Shown: in pieces, positions 1 to 8,720 of the stretch
How positions within the stretch are numbered: position 1 is the first letter of the stretch
How the letters are laid out: each line of letters begins with the position of its first letter
The notes under the pieces: generated by a model
Database searches by the model: none
What the model saw: the letters and a program-made list of their open reading frames with translations, nothing else
Told to the model about the DNA's origin: nothing
Program-made: the position numbers and the translations under genes
From: Cryptomeria japonica
Lineage: Eukaryota > Streptophyta > Pinopsida > Cupressales > Cupressaceae
Length of the DNA: 64,000 nucleotides
Direction of reading: 5' to 3'
Assembly: GCF_030272615.1 (NCBI RefSeq)
Contig: NC_081414.1
Coordinates: forward strand, 909,545,009 to 909,609,008

Positions 1-2138
1 CAAGCCTGAAGATTAGTATCACCTATCAAGGTATATGTCTTATTGTTATAAATGAATTTAACTTGTCTATGCAATGTAGAGGGGACAGCTTGCATACTGT
101 GAATCCAAGGTCTCCCTAATAACAAGTTGTATGTTAGATTTCCCGACATAACATGGATAGGAGTAGGCAAAGTAACAGGTCCCACTGTGATTGGTAAGGT
201 GATAATACCTAATGAAGACTTAGCCACATTATCAAAGCCTCGAATGGGATGAGAGTCAAGCTCAATAAGGGATGTATCCACATTCATCTTATGCAATAGA
301 TTAATGCTACACACATTAAGGCCAGAGCCATTATCTACTAGTGTTCGTCTTATAGCAGTGTCATTTATGATAACCACAATCATCAAGGGATCATATTGAT
401 GTTGAATTTCACTAGTAGGCAACTCATCTTGGGTAAACACAATTTGAGCTTTAGGATTCATCACAGAGTTAACTAAAGATGCTATATTACTAGATGTATT
501 TGGTGGAGGAACATTCAAATCTTTCAAGGCATCTTGTAACATTCCATGATGAGCGGAAGAAGTTTGAATCAAATCCCAAAGGGATATCTTAGCAGGGGTA
601 GCTTTAAGTTGTTCTATGAGATCATATTCCTTACCAAGAACTTGTGAAATACGTGGAGCTTGGGGAAGAATAGGTTGGGAAGGAGGAAGTGAAGTTGGGA
701 TAACTAGAGGAGGATTAGGTTGCCTATTGTTTCTTGTGTTATAAGTATGGGCAACCACATGATAACTCTCTCTAGTTAGTTGCTTAGCATACTCATAAGG
801 GCTCTTAGAAGAATAACCTCCTTGCACAGTAATAATAGGTTTCTTAGGAGTGCAAAAAGAATCATTAGCATGACCACCTTGAACCACTAAGATAGGCTTA
901 TTTAAAGGTTGAGAATTTTGAGAAGGACAAGCACCTTGGACAGTGAAGAGAGGTTTGTTAGGTGTTTCATTCACATGTATCAAATTGATTGAGGATGGTT
1001 TAGAGGAATGAACAAAAGTGTTGGAAGAATTATTGATAGTCTTCTCTTGCACTAAAATCTTATCACAGATTAAATCAATTTTAGGAGAGAGACAAGGGGT
1101 AGGCATTGATGTTCTAGTAGGAAGAGTAATACTAGGAAAGGTCATATCATCCTCTATCATCAAAGGATCTACATGGGTAATAAACTCTGTAGGAGAAGGA
1201 TTAACATTACTCTCTAAAGTCTCACTTTTGAGAGGGAGATCTTTGAAAGAGATGTTAACCATCTTGCTTTGAACTAGGGTATCCTTATGAGTAGAACCAA
1301 ATTGAGGAGAGGGAGATGCTTTATTTTTAGAGGGAGAATAATTGAGATTCAAGGAAGGTGAGAAACTATCAAGGGAGTTTTCAATCTTGATTTCATCCCC
1401 TTTGGCTAGGGGTAAAGAATAATCTATACCTTCTTCTAATGGTTCATCCCAAATAGTGAGGTTGTTGAAAGGAATGTTTGAAGTATTGTCAATTTCGGGA
1501 GAGGAGATAACATTGTTTATTAATTCCTCATCCTTAGGAGGGAGAGCATTAATAGATGTGTTAAACTCATCCTCTTTCCTCAAAATATGTTCAATATGAT
1601 AGAGAGAATTAAGGAAATTGCTTATTATTTCATCTTCTTTCTCTAAGGGATGCTTATGGGTAAGACAAACTTTAGGAGAAGGGTAAGCATTTATCATTAA
1701 TTCATCATCTCTAGTGGGAATTTTGTTGGAAAAGGAAATGCCATCACTAGGAAATGTAGGGATAATGTCATCTTCTTGCACAAAAGGATCCTCATGAAGG
1801 GAGCATTTTTTAGGAGCCACAAAGTCATCAAGGGCATCATCTAACAAAGCATGATCATATCTATTAAAAGGTTTATCAAAAGGAGATATCTCTTCATAGA
1901 GGGGATCATTGAAAACAACCATGTTACTAGATTTAGTGGAAGAGCTGATAGGAATGTACCCTTGAGAGGAATCATTCGACTTATCTTTCTCATCACAACG
2001 AAATGGCATAGTAACAATGTTTATGAGTTTTTGGTAAAATGAAGGTTTGGTATATTTAGGTTTCAAAAATTCATCTAAAGCTTCATCTAACTCATAATCA
2101 TCACAAATATGAACATCTTGCAAATAAAAATCTGACAT
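1..2138 (-). CDS. Long gag-region/protease ORF of element A, open at the left edge
   Basis: I read this frame codon by codon from the ATG at 2138-2136 to base 3 and found no stop, giving about 712 codons. The N-terminus (starts MSDFYLQDVHI) and the next 400 residues are acidic and low in complexity, with no recognisable retrotransposon gag domain or zinc knuckle. Around 810-970 lie three tandem copies of a roughly 21-residue unit built on KP...VQGG/C. The C-terminal 130 residues are a retropepsin-like domain: VDNGSGLNVC at about 340-312 (Asp-Asn-Gly in place of Asp-Thr/Ser-Gly), then a flap-like segment, and LLGRPWIHSM at about 105-75. The domain order fits a retroelement polyprotein that would continue into RT. 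It is unbroken, unlike every other retroelement ORF here. The start is the first ATG after the leader and is in frame with the protease. Confidence 0.8.
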   Translation of the reverse strand, partial: MSDFYLQDVHICDDYELDEALDEFLKPKYTKPSFYQKLINIVTMPFRCDEKDKSNDSSQGYIPISSSTKSSNMVVFNDPLYEEISPFDKPFNRYDHALLDDALDDFVAPKKCSLHEDPFVQEDDIIPTFPSDGISFSNKIPTRDDELMINAYPSPKVCLTHKHPLEKEDEIISNFLNSLYHIEHILRKEDEFNTSINALPPKDEELINNVISSPEIDNTSNIPFNNLTIWDEPLEEGIDYSLPLAKGDEIKIENSLDSFSPSLNLNYSPSKNKASPSPQFGSTHKDTLVQSKMVNISFKDLPLKSETLESNVNPSPTEFITHVDPLMIEDDMTFPSITLPTRTSMPTPCLSPKIDLICDKILVQEKTINNSSNTFVHSSKPSSINLIHVNETPNKPLFTVQGACPSQNSQPLNKPILVVQGGHANDSFCTPKKPIITVQGGYSSKSPYEYAKQLTRESYHVVAHTYNTRNNRQPNPPLVIPTSLPPSQPILPQAPRISQVLGKEYDLIEQLKATPAKISLWDLIQTSSAHHGMLQDALKDLNVPPPNTSSNIASLVNSVMNPKAQIVFTQDELPTSEIQHQYDPLMIVVIINDTAIRRTLVDNGSGLNVCSINLLHKMNVDTSLIELDSHPIRGFDNVAKSSLGIITLPITVGPVTLPTPIHVMSGNLTYNLLLGRPWIHSMQAVPSTLHRQVKFIYNNKTYTLIGDTNLQA

Positions 2139-2281
2139 TTTGAAATTGCATAAAATTTTAAACACACAATGCAAAGAAACACACTTTTTTTTTCTTTTTT
2201 TCTTTTTAATGAAAATGAAATGAAAACACACTAAATCTAGATCTAGATCTAACAAATGCAATGCAAGAGGAAGCAATGATA
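2139..2281 (-). other. Leader between primer site and ORF of element A
   Basis: A short untranslated stretch. It contains a T/C-rich run on the plus strand (2186-2206, so A/G-rich in the element's sense) and an overlapping TCTAGA-type microrepeat near 2237-2251. I see no ORF in it. Confidence 0.5.
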
Positions 2282-2301
2282 GATTCACGTCGGGTTCACC
2301 A
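2282..2301 (-). promoter_or_regulatory. Primer-binding site, tRNA-Trp type (element A)
   Basis: The plus strand reads GATTCACGTCGGGTTCACCA, which ends in CCA and equals, as I recall it, the 3' end of plant nuclear tRNA-Trp(CCA) over 20 bases. It sits three bases inside the LTR end at 2305, the normal place for a reverse-transcription primer site, and fixes both the element's orientation and the LTR boundary. Confidence 0.75.
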
Positions 2302-2747
2302 AAATGTGTGGGGGAAAAAGTGACACTAAGCAAACATGCCCTAATCTCACTTTCAATCACACACTTGTGGAATACGAAAGAGCCTAGAGGTATCACACAA
2401 TTGGCTACTTCTTTTTGTGGAAGAGAGAGCCACAGGCTACCTATTAGGATTTCTATTCCTTTGTTGCAAATGATAGATAGAATGATGCAAGTTCAATTCC
2501 TAACCCCAAAGTGCAAGTACGAACTAATAACAAGATTGCAGAATTGAACTTAAACAATGGAAAGCTGTAAATACAAGGATAAGACAAGAATGAAAATGTA
2601 TACCCGGAGTTAAAATCTGACTGAAAATGTTTGGGACAGGGGTGCAGGCACCACTGTCCTGATTCTGCCCCTAAAACTGCTCCAGAAACTGTTGTTTTGC
2701 ACTTTGGAAAAAGCTGTCAAAAATGCTGAAAATGCTGTCTGTCAGGA

Positions 2748-2839
2748 GGACCAGGGCGCCCAGCGCCCCTATCCCAGGGACCAGGGTGCCCAGTGCCCCT
2801 GTCCTGGCAGGACCAGGGTGCCCCATGCCCCTGTCCTGG
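2748..2839. repeat. GC-rich tandem repeat, three units of 30-32 bp, in the LTR of A
   Basis: The units start at 2748, 2778 and 2810, each with GGACCAGGG(C/T)GCCC followed by GCCCCT(A/G)TCC. A weaker half-copy lies near 2633-2670. The block stands out in an AT-rich window and sits downstream of the TATA-like box in the element's sense, so it would be transcribed. Short ORFs on both strands here are by-products of the repeat. Confidence 0.85.
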
Positions 2840-3446
2840 TCTTTTTGCTCTGCAATTTGGTGTGGAGTGCTATCTTGACCTGCTTTTCCCGGATCTGTCA
2901 CCTGCGGCGTCGTCCGAGTCCCGAAACCTGCACTTATATCTGAAAAGGGTATGGGTGGCTATATAGGGTTTTGCCTTAGTCAAACCCCCACTTTGGTGAT
3001 TTCCACCTCCACGAATAGCCAAGTTGTATTGTAAAATGTATTGTGTGTGCAGACCTAGTGTGTGTGCAAGGTCCTTAAATGCAAGAAAGCAAACTAGAGC
3101 AACCTAGAAAGTAAACCCTAATTGCTTGTAAATGATAATGTAAATGCTCTAAATCAAGATGCAAAGTGATCTAAAGCATGAATAAAGGATATGTTGAAGC
3201 TTATGCAAAGACATGAAAACAACATGAAATCATACCCAACCCTCAAGGGAGGAGTACAAGCCAGTCTTCAGTTGGTAATCTCCTATTGTTCTTCAATGTC
3301 TTCCAAGCCCTAAATGGATGAATGAAATTGATAAATTCTTGATAGAAGGATGTTGAATGTTGTTGAAGTCCTCAAAGATCTGCTCTTTTGCTACATATGA
3401 GGTTCCTGAAAACGAAAATCGGATCCTCTCAAATGAAGAAAGAGAG

Positions 3447-3458
3447 CTCTTATATATG
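3447..3458 (-). promoter_or_regulatory. Candidate TATA box in the LTR of A
   Basis: The minus strand reads CATATATAAGAG. It is the best TATA-like motif in this LTR and lies upstream of the GC-rich repeat and primer site in the right orientation for LTR transcription. The start site is not determined. Confidence 0.45.
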
Positions 3459-4319
3459 AAACCCTAGGTCTTAATTCCAACTTTTGGCTAACCTAGAGAT
3501 TGAATCTCCTGCCAATTTCTTGGGGTTAAGCTTTATTTTATGATTGGGTCATGCTCCTAAAATTTCGGGAAAAATGTCCGGGACCATGTGCACTCTGAGC
3601 GCCATGGTCCTCTCCCGGCGCCATGGTCCCGACAACTTTTCACCAAATTTTCAGGGCCATTGGATATGATGATTTTAGAGAGAATCCCGAAGTTACAGCT
3701 GATTTTGAGAAGTTTTGACCCTTGAAATCAAGCCCCCAAGTTCAAAATAGGACCTAATTAGGGTTTTTGATTAAATGATGTATTGGAAGAATAAAATGAA
3801 AGGGGCACACTTTAATGAAAGGGCCCAACTTTATGATGTGGGAGATGATGAAATAGAACCTTAGACCTAATTAATTTGACTAATTAAGTGCTAAAGGGGA
3901 AATGCAATGCAAAATGCAAAATGTGCCAAGGCGGGTGCTAAACTAGGTGTGAAATTGTACCACCCTAGCAAGTGCATACAATTTACAACGCTACAGTAAT
4001 AAATGAATTTTTCCTAACCCTTTCAGACACCCTATTATCGCAAACTACTCACAAAAGTTCTCCTACAGATCTCCAATTTTGCTCAAATACTTTTGGAAAT
4101 CCTTCCAGATGATCTACAATACATCAATGCAACCACTAACAATCTACCACATTCGGGAACCAACTTCCGACAGGGGAGGAAAATATTTTCTTGAACACCC
4201 CCCTAGTCCAAAGGCCTTAAAGTAATTCTTAGAGGATTTTCCAGCACTGGATTCAAGTGTGGATCCATTTCTTACATTGTCATCACTCTTTTTCACCCAT
4301 GTCTTCTTCATCTAATTCC

Positions 4320-5287
4320 TGATCTCATCCCCTAATTAGTTTTCCTTTTCCCTTTTCATCTTTTTTCATACTTTATTTCTTGTCTATCGGACTATTCCTA
4401 TTCACACTCTTACATCTGCAAAATTTTGCAATGTGGCCAAATTTGTTACAATTATAGCACACAACATTTCTCTGTCTAGGCTTGTAATTCCCTTGATTTC
4501 CTCTTGATCTATGCTGATTAACAATATGACCAAACCTACCACAAGCATAACATCTAAAATTCCTTCTATTGAAATAGTTATCTATCATATTTCCGCATTC
4601 ACTTGATTTATGACCATACTTGATGTAGTTAAAACACCAACCATAGAAAGATGGACCATTTTGATTCATCCTATTTCTTCATTGACTATATTGATGACCA
4701 AAATTATTGCAAACAAAATGGTTACCATTGAAATTTTTAGCATTAGGTTTTCTTACTGGAGATCTTTTAGATTTGTTCTTCTAATGTTTTGACTGAGGAT
4801 TGCTTTGACCGGATCTGGAGCTTTCTCCTTTCTCATATCCAAGAGCTCGCTTGTCATCTTTGTTCGTCTAACTTTGTAGCAACTCATCAAGTTTAGCTGA
4901 GCTAATCTTTAACTTCTCCTTTACTCATTAGCAGTGGCAAGTTCATCCCTAAGAATGATAATATGCCTTTCAATCTCTTCTTCATTGTTTTTGGATTGTT
5001 GCAACTCAAGCTTTAGCTGATCCTTCTCACAATTAAGTCTGCAACATTTATCAATGTTTTTTTCAAAGACTAATTAAGGTTCCCTTCATTCTTATTTCTT
5101 CCCTCAATCTCCTTGGTCAACCTCATTACTATAGATTTCATCTCATTTTTCCAAACTACTTTATCACTAGCAAGCTTTTCACATTCTTCTGAATTACCCT
5201 TGAAAGCTTGATTCAAGGGACCATCATCTATGCTTTGGCTTTCTTTTTTCTTTAGCTGATCAACAAGTTTCTTTCTCTTTTTCCAGG
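4320..5287 (-). pseudogene. Gag remnant of element D: coiled coil and zinc knuckles (3' part)
   Basis: Read from 5287 leftwards this is a lysine/glutamate-rich coiled-coil stretch (about 5280-4900), then an open segment at 4669-4373 with three zinc-knuckle units. The third is intact (CYNCNKFGHIAKFC). The first has Tyr for the second Cys (CFNYIKYGH...C). The second has His for the last Cys (CYACGRFGH...H). Several stops lie between coil and knuckles, and a lysine-rich tail follows to about 4320 with further stops. The 5' part is at 26052-26230. Zinc knuckles of this type bind RNA in gag proteins; this copy is dead. Confidence 0.75.
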
Positions 5288-5647
5288 TGTTTATGGTGAA
5301 AATGGAACAACAATTTTGAAAGACTAAATGAATTCAACCACAAAACTCTAGCCTAACAACAACAAAGATCCACCATAACATATGAATGTTACCTAAGACA
5401 ATGCATATCAAATGAAATCACAAAGATTATACCGTCACATGTCCAATAGGGTTTGGATCTCCATTCTTCCTATCTCCATTGATCTTGCTTGATATATTTT
5501 CTCTCATATTTTATGTGTGCACAAGAGCTCAACAAAGAACGGAAATGTGGTTGGAAGTAGGCTTGATCGCATATGAAAGTTCGAATGCTAGAGTAGTCTG
5601 GGGTTGAATAGAATTGATTAGTGTAGACACCCAAAATTGTCCAGTCT

Positions 5648-5876
5648 AATTAAATAAATATTTTATTTATTTATCTAAGCTTAATTCTTCTATTAATTAA
5701 ATAAATATTTATTTATTTAATTAATTCATTTATCCTCTTCTAGCCTTATTTCTCATTTAAATAAATACATTTATTTATTTAAATTTTCCTTTTTCTAAAT
5801 TAAATAAATATCTTATTTATTTAATTGATCCCACTTCTTCTATTAATTAAATAAATCTTTATTTATTTAATTAATT
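5648..5876. repeat. Cluster of AT-rich palindromes in T-family LTRs
   Basis: Five imperfect palindromes built on TTAATTAAATAAATA/TATTTATTTAATTAA lie at about 5648-5674, 5692-5726, 5757-5782, 5800-5824 and 5842-5875. The same series occurs in reverse orientation near 6620-6865 and, partly shortened, near 25812-26028. Spacing and order are shared between the copies, so the palindromes belong to the family. Confidence 0.8.
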
Positions 5877-6034
5877 CATTAACCTTTTCTACCCATGACA
5901 CATGTCATTCATCTCTTAATTCATACACTACCTACCCCTTTCACTATTTTATTATTTCTTTTACCTACCCTCTAATCATAGCCGACCTCCTTTTACACCT
6001 CTCAATCTTATCCCTCCATTTCATATAGTGTCTT

Positions 6035-6045
6035 CTATATAAGGA
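6035..6045 (+). promoter_or_regulatory. TATA box of the T-family LTR
   Basis: TATATAAGGAG occurs here and, on the minus strand, at the equivalent place in both LTRs of T (about 6457-6469 and 25640-25653). It lies downstream of the palindrome cluster in each LTR's own sense. Conservation in three copies with correct orientation supports it as the core promoter. Confidence 0.65.
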
Positions 6046-6887
6046 GATGCTTCCTTCATTATCAAACCTTAATCAATCTATGCAAACCCCCCGTTGGCTA
6101 CTTGACTACACTACGCTTTTGAACATAGGCGATCCTACTTGCAACCACATTCCATTCTTTGTTGAGCTCTTGTGCACATAAAATCTGAGAGCAAATATAT
6201 CAAGCAAGATCAATGGAGATAGGAAGAATGGAGATCCAAACCCTATTGGACATGTGATGGTATAATCTTTGTGATTTCATTTGATTTGCATTGTCTTAGG
6301 TAATCTTCATATGTTATGGTGGATCTTTGTTGTTGTTAGGCTAGGGTTTTGTGGTTGAATTCATTTAGCCTTTCAATATCGTTATTATTGTATCCATTTT
6401 CACCATACACAATTAGTATTATTGAATATAGGAGGATTGATAATGAAGGAAGCATCTCCTTATATAGAAGACACTATAAGAAAAAGAGCGATAAGATCGA
6501 GAAGTGTAAAAGATAAATGGTCGGCTAGGATTAGAGGGTAGGTAGAGGAAATAAGAAAATAATGAGAGGGTAGGTAGTGTAGGAATTAAGAGATGAATAA
6601 CATGTGTCATGGGTAGAAAAGGCTAATGAGTTAATTAAATAAATAGATTTATTTAATTAATAGAGGAAGTGGGATCAATTAAATAAATAAGAGTATTTAT
6701 TTAATTTGGGAAAATGATTATTTAAATAAATAAATATATTTATTTAAATGAGAAATAAGGCTAGAAGAGGATAAATGAATTAATTAAATAAATAAAGATT
6801 TATTCAATTAATAGAATAATTAGGCTTAAAATAATTAAATAAATAAAATATTTATTTAATTAGACAAGACAATTTTAGGTGTCTACA

Positions 6888-6901
6888 TTTTGCCCCTCTT
6901 T
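6888..6901 (-). other. Polypurine tract of element T
   Basis: In T's sense the tract reads AAAGAGGGGCAAAA and directly precedes the TG of the 3' LTR. This is where plus-strand synthesis starts in LTR elements. It fixes the 3' LTR boundary at 6887. Confidence 0.8.
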
Positions 6902-7696
6902 GAGATAATGCGGCTTGTCGCATTGTTTCAAAGAAGATAAGATGAAATGATACAAAGCTACCCCAACATGGGAATGATATGCCCCCTTGAGAGATTGGAT
7001 GAAAATGTTTGAAAAGATTGCAGACAATCTCTCGATAAGAAAGAAAGGCTAGAAAGGATTGACCGGATGGAGTGACATAGTCACGGGATAAAGAAGATTG
7101 ACTATGACTAGGGAAATGAGGGCTAGGGTAGTCTATAAGATAGACTACGAGGGAAAACATCCTCAATTTCATCCACACATTGAAGAGATCAAAGTGCAGA
7201 GAGAGCAGATAGTAGTCAGCAGCGATGGCACTGGTGCATAAATTCGATCGCGTTCGCCGATTTTAGAGGCCAGCAGATGCAGGAGAGCCAGTAAGTATCG
7301 TGGAACCTCCTTGTACTTTGCCATATTAATTGTTGTCATGAATGCATGTTAGGTAGAGAAATAAATGAACTTTAGATATGTCAAGCGGGGGAAAAAAATG
7401 CTAAGGCGTGTCTGCGTTGGTGCCAGGCGCGTCTGGGTAGGATAGGTGCGTCTGTGTAGTATGTAAGTGTGTTTGTGTCATGAATGCTCATTTATGTCTT
7501 CAAGGCCAAATCAACAGTTTTGTGATGAACATATGCTGTCGATTGGATAAGCTACTTAGAGGATACACTCAAGAAGGTCCTCTAGGGAAGACTAGGGTAG
7601 AAGATAGGGCTAGGATTGACAAATCTATGATAGAACATACGTTGCCAATTAGGAAACTACTCAAGAGGATATACTCAAGTAGAGGCCCTAGGATAA
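6902..7696. other. 3' untranslated region of T next to the LTR
   Basis: This stretch between the purine tract and the 70-bp repeats has no supported gene. Short ORFs at 6852-7178 (minus) and 7480-7713 (plus) show no family resemblance. Confidence 0.5.
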
Positions 7697-8010
7697 ATCA
7701 AGGCACTTTGTGATGAACAGGGAGTACCAAAAGGTAGTACTTTGTGATGAATAGGTAGTACTAAAAAGAGCAGCACCTTGTGATGAACAGGGAATGCCAA
7801 AAAGTAGTACTTTGTGATGAACAAGGAGTACTAAAGAGAGTAGCACTTTGTGATGAACAGGGAATGCCAAAAAGTAGTACTTTGTGATGAATAGGGAGTA
7901 CTAAAAAGAGAAGCACTTTGTGATGAACAAGGAATGCCAAAAAGGTAGTACTTTGTGATGAACAAGGAGTACTAAAAAGAGCAGCACTTTGTGATGAACA
8001 AGGAATGCCA
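7697..8010. repeat. 70-bp tandem repeat in the 3' region of element T
   Basis: About 4.5 units of 70 bp. The motif GTAGTAC recurs at 7734, 7804, 7874 and 7945. Each unit holds two related 35-bp halves with CTTTGTGATGAACA followed by AGTACTAAA or AATGCCAAA. The repeat makes long open stretches on the minus strand (for example 8114-7761) that are artefacts. Tandem arrays between the coding region and the 3' LTR are known in plant Tat/Ogre elements, where they can seed satellites. Confidence 0.92.
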
Positions 8011-8140
8011 CTATGACTGACACAATTGATTTGCTTGACTGCAGGAGGACCTACTGATGCTAGAGTCACGGGAGAGATTCCCTTCAACTTAGAGTTTATG
8101 AGCAGAGTTGACACTCGAGGATAGAGTAGCAGTTTAGGCT

Positions 8141-8720
8141 ATGGGCTTGCAATATATTTTGTATGTGCTTGAGTTTTGGGCGAACATGGGATTGCTGACT
8201 GCATTAGCGGAGAGATGGCACTCAGAGACATGTATGTTTTATTTGCCGATGGGTGAGATGATAGTCACCTTAGAGGATGTATATAAGATATTGAGGATAC
8301 CAATCGATGGGGAGTTGGTTCCTTATGATCGAGATGGAGACAACGATGCACTAAGATGAGTGTTTTTTAGGATCCAGGACTGGAGATGAGGGTTGGACAT
8401 GTGGCTTGGGATACCATGACACAGACATGATTGGTGCTATGGGCAATGCTGGCAGGAGTGATCAGTGGATTCCTCTATCCGGATAGGGCGACATGAGGGT
8501 TGGCAGTGGGATGGGGGAGAAGGATGAGCTACTATCCTCGAGGGAGATCTGTCAGGGACAGGTAGATGAGATCCAGGATTTGGAGAGGGAGACATCTAGG
8601 CTCAAGAGATAGCTAATGGATACAAAGCGAGAGAGGGATCAAGCTATTCAGTGCTATACAGAGGTTGAGACAGCACTGAGGGTAGGGACGCAGGCACCAG
8701 AGAACATAGGAGCTTGATAT
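8141..8720 (+). pseudogene. Antisense plant-mobile-domain (PMD) ORF of element T, decayed
   Basis: The open segment at 8141-8359 encodes LLTALAERWHSETCMFYLPM and continues GEMIVTLEDVYKILRIPIDG. This is the conserved core of the plant mobile domain (usual pattern ALVERWRPETHTFHLP.GEMT.TL.DV). After a stop at 8357 the homology fades, but about 8510-8720 still reads as a glutamate/arginine-rich coiled coil with stops, as expected for the C-terminal part. The ORF is antisense to T's gag and protease and lies between integrase and 3' LTR, where additional ORFs occur in Tat-lineage elements. PMD proteins also exist as host genes (MAIN/MAIL1 type). This copy is broken. Confidence 0.8.

Larger units (their letters stand above)
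1..4172 (-). mobile_element. Element A: 5' part of an LTR retrotransposon, cut by the window edge
   Basis: On the minus strand the order is 5' LTR (4172 to 2305), primer-binding site (2301 to 2282), a short leader and a long ORF (2138 to beyond base 1). The LTR has TG...CA ends on the minus strand (starts TGTCGGAAG, ends CCACACA). The protease domain in the ORF marks a retroelement. RT and integrase, if present, lie left of the window, so the clade is not assigned; the protease style (DNGSG, GRPWIH) suggests Ty3/gypsy. Its right end abuts the gag remnant of element D, so A probably inserted into D. The matching target duplication cannot be tested because A's other end is outside. Confidence 0.8.
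2305..4172 (-). repeat. 5' LTR of element A
   Basis: The LTR is about 1.87 kb. On the minus strand it begins TGTCGGAAGTTGG and ends CCCCCACACA. The inner end is fixed by the primer site. The outer end at 4172 is inferred from the TG terminus and from the change to element D gag sequence. It contains a TATA-like box (3447-3458) and a GC-rich tandem repeat (2748-2839). The second LTR lies outside the window, so neither length nor age can be checked. Confidence 0.65.
5622..6411 (+). mobile_element. Solo LTR of T's family nested in T's 3' LTR, opposite orientation
   Basis: It starts TGTAGACACCC at 5622 and ends CACCATACACA at 6411 (790 bp). It is flanked on both sides by ATTAG (5617-5621 and 6412-6416), a perfect 5-bp target duplication. 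It is homologous over its whole length to the LTR it sits in, but reversed. A solo LTR with a target duplication is the usual product of recombination between the two LTRs of a full insertion. Confidence 0.92.
5288..6887 (-). repeat. 3' LTR of element T, interrupted at 5622-6416
   Basis: The two pieces, 5288-5621 and 6417-6887, together give about 805 bp and match the 5' LTR at 25251-26051 (801 bp) in order and orientation. The LTR ends are TG (minus strand, at 6887) and CA (at 5288). The interruption is a solo LTR flanked by ATTAG. The intact copy at 25251 shows the uninterrupted sequence at this point. Confidence 0.9.

Noticed and set aside
2671-2943. Proline/cysteine-rich ORFs on both strands
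   Set aside because: They are by-products of the GC-rich tandem repeat in the LTR of A.
6419-6610. 63-codon minus ORF in the T LTR
   Set aside because: It is LTR sequence, with the same bases present in the 25.6-kb LTR copy.
7761-8114. 117-codon minus ORF with repeated HHKV/SSQS words
   Set aside because: It is a translation of the 70-bp tandem repeat; the periodicity explains the open frame.
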